Assembly (NCBI RefSeq): GCF_900128945.1
Contig: NZ_FQUD01000001.1
Coordinates: 1,601,450-1,665,449 of the forward strand
Origin: Chryseobacterium sp. OV279
GTDB taxonomy: Bacteria; Bacteroidota; Bacteroidia; Flavobacteriales; Weeksellaceae
DNA length: 64,000 nucleotides
Direction of reading: 5' to 3'
The position numbers were made by a program, and so were the translations under genes. Positions 26,430-34,543 of this stretch are shown here, in pieces; within the stretch, counting starts at the first letter, position 1; each line of letters opens with the position of its first letter. The notes below the pieces were generated by a model that saw only the letters and a list, made by a program, of their open reading frames with translations, did no database searches and was not told the DNA's origin.

Positions 26430-26457
26430 CAAATATATTTAAAAAATCCAGAACAAA
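26430..26457 (-). promoter_or_regulatory. Promoter for the GH5 gene
   Basis: Minus-strand TATATTTG (26437-26430) with TTTG (26457-26454) 16 bases upstream, about 50 bases before the start codon. The -7 is exact; the spacer is at the short end. Confidence 0.55.
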
Positions 26458-26544
26458 GATTAAAATTATGTAACGAAAACAGATTATTTTCAGTGAATTA
26501 GAAAAATAAAAATTAATTCATGTAAAATTATCGTTAAAATAAAA

Positions 26545-26577
26545 CAGGCTGTCATGGATACCACAACAGCCTGTTAA
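26545..26577 (-). terminator. Terminator of the Gfo/Idh/MocA gene
   Basis: Read on the minus strand: AACAGGCTG, loop, CAGCCTGTT and a T-rich tail, about 22 bases after the stop. Confidence 0.85.
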
Positions 26578-26598
26578 AATATGATAGTGAGATCTTTT

Positions 26599-27561
26599 TT
26601 AAGAAATCAGTTTTACAATTTCAAGGGCAACTTTTAAAGCTTCAGTTCCGTCTTCCAGAGAAACTTCTACATTTTTACCATCAGTGATCGCATCTGCAAA
26701 AGAATTTAATTCATCAAGAATGGCATTATTAGGCTGAATGTCCGGATATTCAAAAAGTATTTGATTTTTTTCTCCGTCTGCATTCTCAATGATCATATCA
26801 AACGGAGTAGGGTTTTCAGGGGCATCTTTCATTCTGATCACTTCCGCTTTTTTCTCAAGGAAATCTACAGAGATGTACGCGTCTTTCTGGAAGAAACGGC
26901 TTTTTCTCATGGCTTTCATTGAAATTCTGGATGTGGTAAGATTGGCGACGCAGCCGTTTTCAAATTCTATTCTGGCATTGGCAATATCAGGAGTTTTGCT
27001 TACTACACATACACCGCTTGCATGAATGTTTTTAACCTTTGATTTCGCCATGCTTAATAGAATATCCAGATCGTGGATCATTAAATCCAAAACTACAGAA
27101 ACATCCGTTCCTCTCGGGTTGAATTCTGCCAGCCTGTGGATTTCAATAAACATCGGATTATTGATATATTCCTTTGTGGCGATAAAAGCAGGATTATATC
27201 TTTCAACATGTCCTACCTGTGCTTTGATGCCGTTTTCCTGACATTTGTGAAGGATTTCTTCTGCCTGCTCAAGCGTTTGGGTTACTGGTTTTTCAATGAA
27301 AAAATGAAGCTTTTTCTCGATCGCTTTTAAAGCATAATCGTAATGATAGACTGTAGGCGTCACAATATCCAGCATATCGATCTGCTCAAGAAGTTCATCG
27401 AAATTTTCAAAGTATTTATATCCGAATTCAGCTTCTATTTTTTTTCCGTTTTCAATGTCTTTATCGTGGAAACCTACCAGCTCGTACTTATCTGACTGGT
27501 TAAGAAGTTTTAAATGGATCTTTCCCAGATGTCCGGCACCTACCAAACCTGCTTTTAACAT
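26599..27561 (-). CDS. Gfo/Idh/MocA-family oxidoreductase
   Basis: A 320-residue NAD(P)-dependent sugar-type dehydrogenase. The N-terminal Rossmann fold has AGLVGAGHLGKIHLK, and the family's conserved Glu-Lys-Pro (FFIEKPVTQ) contributes the catalytic lysine. HDLDILLSM with its His lies in the C-terminal substrate domain. There is no signal peptide, unlike many Bacteroidota members, so it acts in the cytoplasm. Substrates range over sugars, inositols and bile pigments and cannot be assigned. It is divergent from pcm with only about 130 bases between start codons, and has its own terminator. Confidence 0.9.
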   Translation of the reverse strand: MLKAGLVGAGHLGKIHLKLLNQSDKYELVGFHDKDIENGKKIEAEFGYKYFENFDELLEQIDMLDIVTPTVYHYDYALKAIEKKLHFFIEKPVTQTLEQAEEILHKCQENGIKAQVGHVERYNPAFIATKEYINNPMFIEIHRLAEFNPRGTDVSVVLDLMIHDLDILLSMAKSKVKNIHASGVCVVSKTPDIANARIEFENGCVANLTTSRISMKAMRKSRFFQKDAYISVDFLEKKAEVIRMKDAPENPTPFDMIIENADGEKNQILFEYPDIQPNNAILDELNSFADAITDGKNVEVSLEDGTEALKVALEIVKLIS

Positions 27562-27623
27562 AGATTTTTATTTTGGTAAAGATAAGAATTTTAGGTATTA
27601 GGAAATACCTTGTTGCATTTAGG

Positions 27624-27654
27624 TTGATAAGTATTGATAGTTTTTTTACTTTTG
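27624..27654 (+). promoter_or_regulatory. Promoter for pcm
   Basis: TTG (27624-27626), a 20-base spacer and TACTTTTG (27647-27654): a good fit to the TTG-N17-23-TAnnTTTG pattern. It falls inside the longest possible reading frame and so fixes the start downstream at 27696. Confidence 0.72.
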
Positions 27655-27695
27655 TAGAAACTACTACACGCAACCTAATAACTACTATCTTACTA

Positions 27696-28349
27696 ATGAT
27701 GCATGATTCGTTTGTACATAAAGGAAAAAGAAAAATCTTAGTCGAATATTTAAGACATAAGATCGGGATATCGGATGAGAATGTACTTTCGGCAATGAGT
27801 GAAGTTCCGAGACACCTTTTTATCGAGAGTATTTTTGAGGATTTTGCCTATGAAGACCGGGCATTTCCCATTTTATCACACCAGACGATTTCACACCCTT
27901 CAACCGTTGCGGAACAGTCTGAGCTGTTGCAGGTGAAGCCGGGAGAAAAAGTGCTGGAAATCGGAACAGGTTGTGGATATCAGACTGCCGTTCTGATTGC
28001 TATGAAAGCTTTGGTATATACGGTGGAAAGGCAGAAAGATCTTTTTGATTTTTCAAAAAAGAAGTTCCGCGAGCTGCATTTAAATCCGAAATTTCAGAGT
28101 TTCGGAGATGGTTTTGCCGGACTTCCCACGTTTGCTCCTTTTGACAAGATCATCGTTACGTGTGGAGCATCGGTGCTGCCTACGGAATTACTGAAACAAT
28201 TGAACATTGGTGGAACAATGGTTATTCCATTAGGTCCTACTGATGAACAGATCCTGTACAGATTTACAAAAACAGCTCCCACTCAGTTCGAGAAAGAAGA
28301 ATTTGGGGCTTATAAATTCGTTCCTATGTTGGGAGATACCAATCATTAA
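27696..28349 (+). CDS. pcm: Protein-L-isoaspartate O-methyltransferase
   Basis: Repairs isoaspartyl residues in damaged proteins by SAM-dependent carboxyl methylation. The product is 217 residues from ATG 27696 (MMHDSFVHKGKRKILVEYLR). The SAM-binding motif I is VLEIGTGCGYQTAVL, preceded by the family's QTISHPSTVAEQSELL segment, with post-motif FDKIIVTCGA and the C-terminal substrate region. An ATG at 27573 is in frame but would place a good promoter inside the gene and adds 41 residues foreign to the family. Confidence 0.94.
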   Translation: MMHDSFVHKGKRKILVEYLRHKIGISDENVLSAMSEVPRHLFIESIFEDFAYEDRAFPILSHQTISHPSTVAEQSELLQVKPGEKVLEIGTGCGYQTAVLIAMKALVYTVERQKDLFDFSKKKFRELHLNPKFQSFGDGFAGLPTFAPFDKIIVTCGASVLPTELLKQLNIGGTMVIPLGPTDEQILYRFTKTAPTQFEKEEFGAYKFVPMLGDTNH

Positions 28350-28380
28350 TATATTTTCCTTCAAAAGACTGTTTATTTTA

Positions 28381-28502
28381 AACCATTAAGATCAATGAAG
28401 ATGATAAGAAAAGTGAAGAAAAATCTGAAGATTTTTTAAGTTAGTCTGCTTCAAGCGGATCTCAACTTAATATTCTTAAAAACTTATTCATTCTTAATGG
28501 TT
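28381..28502. repeat. AACCATTAAGA inverted-repeat element (copy 2)
   Basis: AACCATTAAGA (28381-28391) is exactly inverted at 28492-28502, around about 100 AT-rich bases. It is a sister of the element at 12282-12388. It occupies the first part of the 409-base gap after pcm. Confidence 0.45.
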
Positions 28503-28512
28503 CAATTTTTTG

Positions 28513-28545
28513 TCTCCCGCGGATTTCACAGATGGCGCAGATTTT
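28513..28545. repeat. CGCAGAT-family dispersed repeat, left arm only
   Basis: TCTCCCGCGGATTTCACAGA and the following GGCGCAGATTTTT repeat the spaced CAGAT words of the family. A convincing right arm is missing. The rest of the gap (28546-28758) is AT-rich with no gene; the promoter of the next small gene must lie there but shows no clear core. Confidence 0.5.
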
Positions 28546-28758
28546 TATTAATATTATTCTGCATAAAAATCTTTGATTTTTTCTGGAAACTTATGTGAAC
28601 TTTTTTTACATGAAGCATTAAACTTAAAATTTACTAAAGTCTTAGAAAACTTTTGTGTCTTTTGTGGTTAAAAAAAATCACATTTTAATAAACATTAAGA
28701 CGGCTTCGGAATAGTAATTGGATTCAAACAAGAACCTAATCACTTAAATTGTATTATT

Positions 28759-29013
28759 ATGGACACGAATAGATTTAAATCTTCACACGATTTTAGTAAT
28801 ATTCAGAAAAACCTGCATAATAATCCCGGATATCATGTAGAAAGCTATGGACAGCAGGTGAAGGATTATATGAATGATATGAAAACGAAGAATCAGGAAG
28901 CAACCAAACAGGGCTTTATGGCTCATGCACAGAAATCTGCAAAAGATGTTTGGGAAGAAATTCAGGAGATGGCTTCAGAAGCCTGGGACAAAAATAAAGA
29001 TAAACATCAGTAA
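28759..29013 (+). CDS. Small hydrophilic protein of unknown function
   Basis: An 84-residue soluble protein with no signal peptide, rich in Lys, Asn, Gln, Glu and His, predicted largely helical: the second half (KQGFMAHAQKSAKDVWEEIQ and on) has amphipathic periodicity. It is not recognised. The composition is like small stress-related, CsbD-like proteins, but the CsbD motif itself is absent. The gene stands alone and is followed by a good terminator, which supports it being real. Confidence 0.72.
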   Translation: MDTNRFKSSHDFSNIQKNLHNNPGYHVESYGQQVKDYMNDMKTKNQEATKQGFMAHAQKSAKDVWEEIQEMASEAWDKNKDKHQ

Positions 29014-29033
29014 TTTTTAATACAAAAGTTAAA

Positions 29034-29066
29034 GAACCTCACTTGTAACAGGAGTGAGGTTTTTTG
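29034..29066 (+). terminator. Terminator of the small hydrophilic protein gene
   Basis: AACCTCAC pairs with GTGAGGTT and is followed by T6. Confidence 0.88.
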
Positions 29067-29099
29067 TTGAAATACACGAAATCTAAATCGAAATAAATA

Positions 29100-30077
29100 A
29101 TGAAAGTATTTGTAAACAGAAGAATTCCTGAAAATGGAATTAATATGCTGAAAGAAGCCGGACTGGAAGTTTTTATTCCGGAACATGAAAATTTATCTCA
29201 CGAAGAATGGCTGATCTATTGTCAGAATCACGATGCTGTTTTAAGCGTGGGCGGAGAATTTAAATATGACAAAGATTTTTTTAGTCAATGTCCCAATATA
29301 AAAACAATCGCATTATATTCCGTTGGTTTCGATCACGTAGATATTAACGAAGCGAACCGTAGAAATATTCCCGTGGGAAATACGCCGGATGTACTCAGTA
29401 AAGCCACTTCTGATGTTGCTTTCCTGTTGATGCAGTCGGTGGCGAGGAGAGCAAGTTACAATTTTCAGAAAGTAAAAGATGGCAACTGGGGCGACTTTGA
29501 TCCGTTACATGCTTTAGGGCAGGAGTTGTATGGGAAGACTTTGGGAATATTAGGGTTAGGACGAATCGGTTTTGAAATGGCTAAAAAATCCAAAGCGGCT
29601 TTTGATATGAATATTATTTATCATAACCGTCATCAAAATGAAGAAGCTGAAAAAGAACTAAATGCTTCTTATGTTTCTTTCGAAGAACTGATTGCACAAT
29701 CTGATGTTCTGAGTATTCATGCTAATTTCACTCCTGAGCAGAAAGACCTTTTCAATGCATCCGTTTTCTCAAAAATGAAAGACAACGCGATTTTCATCAA
29801 TACAGCAAGAGGCGGTTTTCAGAACGAAAAGGATCTTTATGAAGCATTGATTTCAAAACAAATCTGGGGAGCCGGTTTAGATGTCACGAATCCTGAACCG
29901 ATGTCTAAAGAAAGCCCGCTTTTAGAACTTTCGAATGTCTGTGTATTACCACATATCGGTTCAGCCACCATTGAAGCAAGAACCGGAATGGCCAAAATAG
30001 CTGCCGAGAATATTGTTGCGTTTTCTAAAGGCGAAAAAATACCTTATTGTGCGAATCCGGAAGTCTATACAGGATAG
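29100..30077 (+). CDS. D-isomer-specific 2-hydroxyacid dehydrogenase
   Basis: A 325-residue NAD(P)H-dependent enzyme of the glyoxylate/hydroxypyruvate reductase group, cytoplasmic. It has the Rossmann motif GILGLGRIGFEMAKK (about residue 148) and the catalytic Arg in NTARGGF, Glu in DVTNPEPM and His in LPHIGSAT. Which 2-keto acid it reduces (glyoxylate, hydroxypyruvate, pyruvate) is not readable. It starts 86 bases after the preceding gene's stop, with a terminator in between, and is followed by a short repeat and a convergent gene. Confidence 0.92.
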   Translation: MKVFVNRRIPENGINMLKEAGLEVFIPEHENLSHEEWLIYCQNHDAVLSVGGEFKYDKDFFSQCPNIKTIALYSVGFDHVDINEANRRNIPVGNTPDVLSKATSDVAFLLMQSVARRASYNFQKVKDGNWGDFDPLHALGQELYGKTLGILGLGRIGFEMAKKSKAAFDMNIIYHNRHQNEEAEKELNASYVSFEELIAQSDVLSIHANFTPEQKDLFNASVFSKMKDNAIFINTARGGFQNEKDLYEALISKQIWGAGLDVTNPEPMSKESPLLELSNVCVLPHIGSATIEARTGMAKIAAENIVAFSKGEKIPYCANPEVYTG

Positions 30078-30080
30078 AGA

Positions 30081-30134
30081 GTAAATAATGAGTAATGAGC
30101 AATAGGTAATGAGCAATAGTAATGAGTAATAATA
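30081..30134. repeat. Degenerate TAATGAG/GAGCAATA repeat
   Basis: Imperfect copies of AATGAGTAATGAGCAATAG lie between two convergent genes. They resemble the GAGTTAT array at 12929 in style. Confidence 0.55.
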
Positions 30135-30149
30135 AAATTGGGGAGAAAA

Positions 30150-30545
30150 TTATCTTTCCAATTTTTTTATGGTAAAAAAATGACTGGCTAGCTGCAGCAA
30201 CGTGATTATGAACACGAAAAACAGAATGATGTATTTGTGTTCCATCGCGGTAGAAATCATCATTGAAAACTGATCTTCACTAAAAAAAGTAAGCAGGAAA
30301 CCAAGGCACATGACAAGCACTACTGAAAACAGGGCATATAATTTCAGGTTGAATTGACGTTGCTTTTTCATTTCAATTTTTCTGATGACTGTATCCGAAA
30401 ATCCTAATGGAAACCCTGCATCAGGCTTTTGCTCCAATGAGTGGTAAAGCAACCCGTAGATGTTGAGGTCATTCTCAGATATTTCCTGGAAATCTTGCTG
30501 ATCATCAATGATCTTTTGAATTATTTTATCTTTATGGGTATCCAT
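30150..30545 (-). CDS. Putative membrane anti-sigma factor
   Basis: A 131-residue protein overlapping the 3' end of the ECF sigma gene upstream, the usual place for a cognate anti-sigma factor. The N-terminal 60 residues are soluble (MDTHKDKIIQKIIDDQQDFQ). Two transmembrane helices follow, LYALFSVVLVMCLGFLLTFF and a second (about 103-125) near YIILFFVFIITLLQLASHFF. There is no zinc-type HxxxCxxC anti-sigma motif, so the role comes from gene order and topology. ATG 30554 would add three residues (MKK). The coupled start, inside the sigma gene, suggests translational coupling. Confidence 0.7.
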   Translation of the reverse strand: MDTHKDKIIQKIIDDQQDFQEISENDLNIYGLLYHSLEQKPDAGFPLGFSDTVIRKIEMKKQRQFNLKLYALFSVVLVMCLGFLLTFFSEDQFSMMISTAMEHKYIILFFVFIITLLQLASHFFTIKKLER

Positions 30546-31077
30546 CTTTTTCAAGTTTTTCTTTTAATAATTTTCTTGCTCTGAATAAATAGCCTTTTAT
30601 AGTTCCTTCAGGAAATTTTGTAATATTTTTGATTTCCTGAATACTGAAATCATCCATGTGATACAATGTAATGACCGTTCTGTAAGGTAAAGGCAGTTCA
30701 CTGATCAGTCTGTTGATGTAGAGTTCGAATTCTTTCCCTATCAGTTTTGTTTCCGGAGTTTCGGAAGAAAACCTGAAATCTGAATCATCATCAATGATAT
30801 TGAACTGATATTTTGAATTTTTCTTCAGGTAATTAACTGCAATATTGTAGGTGATTTTAGCGATCCACGTGGAAAGTTTAGATTCTCTCTTAAAGTTTTT
30901 CAAATGATCATAAACCTTTATAAAAACTTCCTGGCCTACATCCTCGATATCTTCATCATTACTTAATAACCTGTTTAAAATAGAATAGACCAAATTCTGA
31001 TACTGCTTGACAATATGCTGAAAAGCGCCAAGGTTTCCCTTCAGAATCTCATTAATGGTTTTTTCTTCATCAAACAT
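30532..31077 (-). CDS. ECF-type RNA polymerase sigma factor
   Basis: A 181-residue extracytoplasmic-function sigma factor. Region 2 (about residues 15-90) contains YSILNRLLSNDEDIEDVGQE and the promoter-melting segment LSTWIAKITYNIAVNYLKK. Region 4 (about 120-175) contains LPLPYRTVITLYHMDDFSIQ and the HTH ending EGTIKGYLFRARKLLKEKL. It is followed by an overlapping membrane protein, its likely anti-sigma factor. An ECF-like promoter (GTAACC-N16-GTCTA) faces it, its GTCTA seven bases before the ATG, so transcription may start very close to the initiation codon. Confidence 0.92.
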   Translation of the reverse strand: MFDEEKTINEILKGNLGAFQHIVKQYQNLVYSILNRLLSNDEDIEDVGQEVFIKVYDHLKNFKRESKLSTWIAKITYNIAVNYLKKNSKYQFNIIDDDSDFRFSSETPETKLIGKEFELYINRLISELPLPYRTVITLYHMDDFSIQEIKNITKFPEGTIKGYLFRARKLLKEKLEKDGYP

Positions 31078-31084
31078 ATTACAT

Positions 31085-31111
31085 TAGACAATCTTTTTGC
31101 GTTCAGGTTAC
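31085..31111 (-). promoter_or_regulatory. ECF-like promoter driving the sigma/anti-sigma operon
   Basis: On the minus strand: GTAACC (31111-31106), 16 bases, GTCTA (31089-31085). This fits the general ECF pattern of an AAC-containing -35 and a GTC-type -10. With its plus-strand twin it implies autoregulation. Confidence 0.6.
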
Positions 31112-31136
31112 AAATTTCTAATGTATTGCAATTTTT

Positions 31137-31164
31137 GTAACCTTTAGCTATAGTATTTTGTCTA
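31137..31164 (+). promoter_or_regulatory. Divergent ECF-like promoter for the 110-residue membrane protein
   Basis: GTAACC (31137-31142), 17 bases, GTCTA (31160-31164), 20 bases before the ATG at 31185. The two -35 boxes form an inverted repeat (AGGTTACAAA ... TTTGTAACCT, 31105-31143). Confidence 0.6.
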
Positions 31165-31184
31165 TTGATTAAATCTAAATTGTT

Positions 31185-31517
31185 ATGAAACATTTGGCAC
31201 CCTTTATAGTCATGATCGCTATGTTAATTGCCATAGCTATAATTATTGTTGTGATCACCAATTATAATTTGAAAAAGAAGATCCTGAATAAGGAAAATAT
31301 CGATGAGCGTATGTATATCATCCTTAACAATCTTACCGGATTTAATTCTGAGATGTTGAAATGGGGAATTATCCTGTTGTTCGGTGGAGCAGGACTTATT
31401 GTTCTGGAATTTCTTCCCCATGATGAAAATACACCGCTTCCTTATGGAGTGCTGACCGTCTTTGTCGCACTCGGTTTTCTTACTTATTATTTCCTGATGA
31501 AAAATCAGAAGAAATAA
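31185..31517 (+). CDS. Small inner-membrane protein, likely ECF regulon member
   Basis: A 110-residue protein with three predicted membrane spans: residues about 5-26 (FIVMIAMLIAIAIIIVVITN), 60-77 (WGIILLFGGAGLIVLEFL) and 86-105 (YGVLTVFVALGFLTYYFL). It resembles small DUF6249-type membrane proteins often found beside ECF sigma genes in Bacteroidota. It is divergent from the sigma gene, and both have the same promoter pattern, so they are probably one regulon. It ends before a long hairpin. Confidence 0.78.
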   Translation: MKHLAPFIVMIAMLIAIAIIIVVITNYNLKKKILNKENIDERMYIILNNLTGFNSEMLKWGIILLFGGAGLIVLEFLPHDENTPLPYGVLTVFVALGFLTYYFLMKNQKK

Positions 31518-31557
31518 TCTTCTCTCTTTAACTAATCCATAAAAATCCTGAACCATT

Positions 31558-31600
31558 TTAAGGGCAAAAACCTTTGCTCCGGGGTTTTTTATGCCCTTAA
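31558..31600 (+). terminator. Two-tier hairpin terminator
   Basis: An outer stem TTAAGGGCA/TGCCCTTAA encloses an inner AAAAACC/GGTTTTT stem. It overlaps an in-frame ATG at 31591, supporting the receptor start at 31612. Confidence 0.7.
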
Positions 31601-31611
31601 TCCAACCTACT

Positions 31612-33975
31612 ATGAAACGTATATATGCATTTTCAATTTTATTTTTTTTGCTTTTTGCAGAAAGTTTGTGTGCCCAGAAACTATGGTCAGGGAACATAAA
31701 GGATTCTGTTTCAGGCAAGGCCGTTCCTTTTGCTTCTTTAAAAATTATTGATCAGGACCAACAGATTATTCAGACAGAAATTTCAAACGAAGACGGATCG
31801 TTTTTAATCCCTGTTAATGAAGATGTCACGAGTCTGCAACTTCTCATTGTAAGCTCAGAATTCGGATCTAAAACGGTTAGCCTTAAAGCCGATCAAACAA
31901 ATGTTGGAACTTTGTTTCTTAATCGTGAAACATCTATAAAAGAGGTTCTGATCAACGCCAAAAAACCATTAATCAGAAGTAAAATAGACGGTTTGGTTTA
32001 TGATATTCAGTCTGATCCCGAAAGCCGGGCGAAAAATGTGTTCGAAATGATGAGAAAATTACCTTACCTGTCCATAGATGCCAATGAAAATATACTTTTC
32101 AAAGGAAACCCCAATTTTAAAATACTCATCAACGGTAAAGAAACACAGCTTCTCAATACCAATGCAAAGGAAGTATTGAAAAGTATTGCTGCCAGCACCA
32201 TTCAGAATATTGAGATTATTACCAATCCTTCCTCAAAATATGATGCAGAAGGAGCTTCAGGAGTCATCAATATCATTACCACAAAAAAAATGAATGACGG
32301 ATATAATGCTGCCGTTACTTTTGGAACGAGATTTCCCAAACAGGAACAGAATCTGGGATTCTCTTTAAATGCGAAACATAAAAAACTGGGTATTTCTGTT
32401 TATGGTGGCGGTTTTCTGAGAAACAATCCTCAAATAGACTATCACAATCATCAGAATATGGTTTCCAGCAGGCTACAACAGGATGGAAGAACTTCAAACA
32501 AAGGCAGTGGTGGATATTTTAATGCGAATATAAGTTATGAAATAGACAGTTTACAATTGCTGAACGTACAGTTGGGTTCAAACATCTCCAACAGCAAGTC
32601 TCAGGATCTTCTGGATTCTTACTTTTATCAGCAGAATGTCCTTTCGGAAAATAATAATTCCAATAACCATTCTGAAAGCAAAGGGAAAGGTTTTGAAACG
32701 TCTGCCAATTATCAGATTGGTTTTAAGCATGATAAAAGCCAGCTTTTAACGCTGTCCTACAAATTCAATAGTTATGACTATGACATAATGGCTATTTCAG
32801 ATATTCAGAACCTGATCCATCTTGTGTCAGACAGAATTGATCAGCATAACGCTAACCGGAACAGTGAACATACTCTTCAAATCGATTTTGTGAAAAATAT
32901 AGAGAAAATAGCGCTCGAAACAGGAGTGAAAGCTATACTCAGGAAAAACAGCAGCGATTATACATCCGTACCGGAAAATGTAAATAATTCGGATAAATTC
33001 TTCAACAGACAAAATATTTATGGTGCTTATATTTCTGCGAAATTCTCTTTATTAAACTGGAATTTCCAGACAGGGGTAAGAGCAGAAAGTACTGCAACTG
33101 ATGTGAATTTCACGGCCACCAATACCGGAGTTGATCAGAATTATTTCAATTTTATCCCGAATATTTCAATAGGGAAAACCTGGAAAGAGCATCACAGTAT
33201 CAGTGTCGGCTTTTCCCAAAGGATCAAGAGACCTGGAATTATCCGTCTGAATCCATTTGTTAATCAATCTAATCCCTATTTTGAAATAAGTGGAAATCCC
33301 TACTTAAAATCTGTAGTGAACAACGATATCATGACCAGTTATTCCTATAATAAAAAAGTAAATCTGAATGTTGGACTTTCGTATTCCTTTTCCAATAAAA
33401 TTGATCTGAAAGTTTCAACCTATAATCCCATGACGAATATTACAAAAACAACCTTTGAAAATTCGGGTAATGCAACCAGACTTGGACTTGATTATTATTT
33501 CAATTATCCGGTAACCAAAAAGCTGAATATAAGTATTAACGGAAATTCTGCCTTCTTTTTTATCAATGGAAAGGTGAATGATGTAAGTGTTGAAAATAAT
33601 CTGTTTACGTACTACATCTATCTGTCTGCCAGTTATCAGTTCGAAAATAGCTGGACCGTCAGTTCAAATATGGAGATCAACAGCAAAATGCCCGCAGGTT
33701 TACAAAGTACGACCAATGCTTTTACCGGTTCGCTCTTCAGTATCAGTAAAAGTGTCCTTGCCCATAAACTTTCCTTTTCGGCCTTTATAAATAATCCGTT
33801 TAATACTTACAGAAAAGCAGTTACAGAAACTTTTGGCGACACATTCGGGCAGAATAATTATATCAGAGACTATTACAGGTCTTTCGGTTTCAATATCACG
33901 TATAAATTCGGAAGGCTCAAAGATGAAATAAAAACTCCCCAACGCAAAATAAATAATACCGATCTCGCTAATTAG
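31612..33975 (+). CDS. Outer-membrane beta-barrel receptor (TonB-dependent receptor-like)
   Basis: A 787-residue exported protein with a signal peptide (MKRIYAFSILFFLLFAESLC region). It has an N-terminal carboxypeptidase-regulatory-like beta-sandwich (about 25-105: SGKAVPFASLKIID), a plug domain with the typical ASTIQNIEIITNPSSKYDAE and GASGVINIITTKK, and a C-terminal barrel of the outer-membrane-barrel-3 type (many alternating strands, such as FQTGVRAESTATDVNFTA and YYFNYPVTKKLNISING). This architecture is found in Bacteroidota receptors of unknown substrate; no partner SusD-like lipoprotein is present. Note that it lies just after the ECF-linked membrane gene but behind a terminator. Confidence 0.9.
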   Translation: MKRIYAFSILFFLLFAESLCAQKLWSGNIKDSVSGKAVPFASLKIIDQDQQIIQTEISNEDGSFLIPVNEDVTSLQLLIVSSEFGSKTVSLKADQTNVGTLFLNRETSIKEVLINAKKPLIRSKIDGLVYDIQSDPESRAKNVFEMMRKLPYLSIDANENILFKGNPNFKILINGKETQLLNTNAKEVLKSIAASTIQNIEIITNPSSKYDAEGASGVINIITTKKMNDGYNAAVTFGTRFPKQEQNLGFSLNAKHKKLGISVYGGGFLRNNPQIDYHNHQNMVSSRLQQDGRTSNKGSGGYFNANISYEIDSLQLLNVQLGSNISNSKSQDLLDSYFYQQNVLSENNNSNNHSESKGKGFETSANYQIGFKHDKSQLLTLSYKFNSYDYDIMAISDIQNLIHLVSDRIDQHNANRNSEHTLQIDFVKNIEKIALETGVKAILRKNSSDYTSVPENVNNSDKFFNRQNIYGAYISAKFSLLNWNFQTGVRAESTATDVNFTATNTGVDQNYFNFIPNISIGKTWKEHHSISVGFSQRIKRPGIIRLNPFVNQSNPYFEISGNPYLKSVVNNDIMTSYSYNKKVNLNVGLSYSFSNKIDLKVSTYNPMTNITKTTFENSGNATRLGLDYYFNYPVTKKLNISINGNSAFFFINGKVNDVSVENNLFTYYIYLSASYQFENSWTVSSNMEINSKMPAGLQSTTNAFTGSLFSISKSVLAHKLSFSAFINNPFNTYRKAVTETFGDTFGQNNYIRDYYRSFGFNITYKFGRLKDEIKTPQRKINNTDLAN

Positions 33976-33981
33976 TTGTCA

Positions 33982-33989
33982 TATTTTTG
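33982..33989 (+). promoter_or_regulatory. Promoter -7 element for the acidic 96-residue protein
   Basis: TATTTTTG, an exact TAnnTTTG match, 72 bases before the ATG. No -33 box is evident. Confidence 0.45.
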
Positions 33990-34061
33990 TAAATCACTAA
34001 CCGCAAAAAGAAAGGTTGGAACCGTTTTTGTTCTATACCTTTCACACTAAATACTGATATT

Positions 34062-34352
34062 ATGACACCAGAAGACAATACCAACGAACAGAACAGAAAA
34101 CTCGAAGAAATGGACTACAGTCCGAGTGAAGATATATTTAACAAGGAAAAGCATATTCCGCTCGATGGCGACGGAAATCCTATTCTGAATGAAGAAGACG
34201 ATGATAAAATAGATAAGGGCCTCGATATACCCGGCACTGAAGATGATGACGATATGGAAGAAATAGGCTCTGAAGATGAAGAGAATAACTACTGGAGCCG
34301 CAGTGATAATGCGGATGATCACGAAGAAGAGAACGAAGATGTCATGCGGTAG
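34062..34352 (+). CDS. Acidic, low-complexity small protein
   Basis: A 96-residue protein dominated by Asp, Glu and Asn (for example DIPGTEDDDDMEEIGSEDEE), with the segment DYSPSEDIFNKEKHIPLDGD near the N-terminus. No signal peptide or membrane span; it is likely cytoplasmic and disordered. I recall similar short acidic proteins in Flavobacteria but know no function. The D-x-D-G-N stretch (DGDGNPI) is reminiscent of a calcium loop, though a single loop is weak evidence. It has its own terminator. Confidence 0.7.
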   Translation: MTPEDNTNEQNRKLEEMDYSPSEDIFNKEKHIPLDGDGNPILNEEDDDKIDKGLDIPGTEDDDDMEEIGSEDEENNYWSRSDNADDHEEENEDVMR

Positions 34353-34404
34353 TACTTAAGTCGTATGTATTGAAAATATTTTTTTTGTTAATAATTACAC
34401 ATAT

Positions 34405-34436
34405 AACCAACTGTTTATCAGTTGGTTAATTTTTTA
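34405..34436 (+). terminator. Terminator of the acidic protein gene
   Basis: AACCAACTG-TTTAT-CAGTTGGTT followed by a T-rich tail. Confidence 0.88.
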
Positions 34437-34449
34437 TTTATGTTAACTT

Positions 34450-34457
34450 TAGATTTG
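34450..34457 (+). promoter_or_regulatory. Possible promoter -7 element for the T9SS type B protein
   Basis: TAGATTTG, an exact TAnnTTTG match, 87 bases before the ATG at 34544. Confidence 0.45.
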
Positions 34458-34543
34458 TTACAGAATTTAACGGATTGAAATGATTTAACAAATTATTAGT
34501 TTTACCATAGTATTGTGATTAATTATTTTAAATTTTTCAATAG

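Noticed and set aside
27573..27695. N-terminal extension of pcm from ATG 27573
   Set aside because: It would contain the TTG-N20-TACTTTTG promoter and 41 residues not found in the family.
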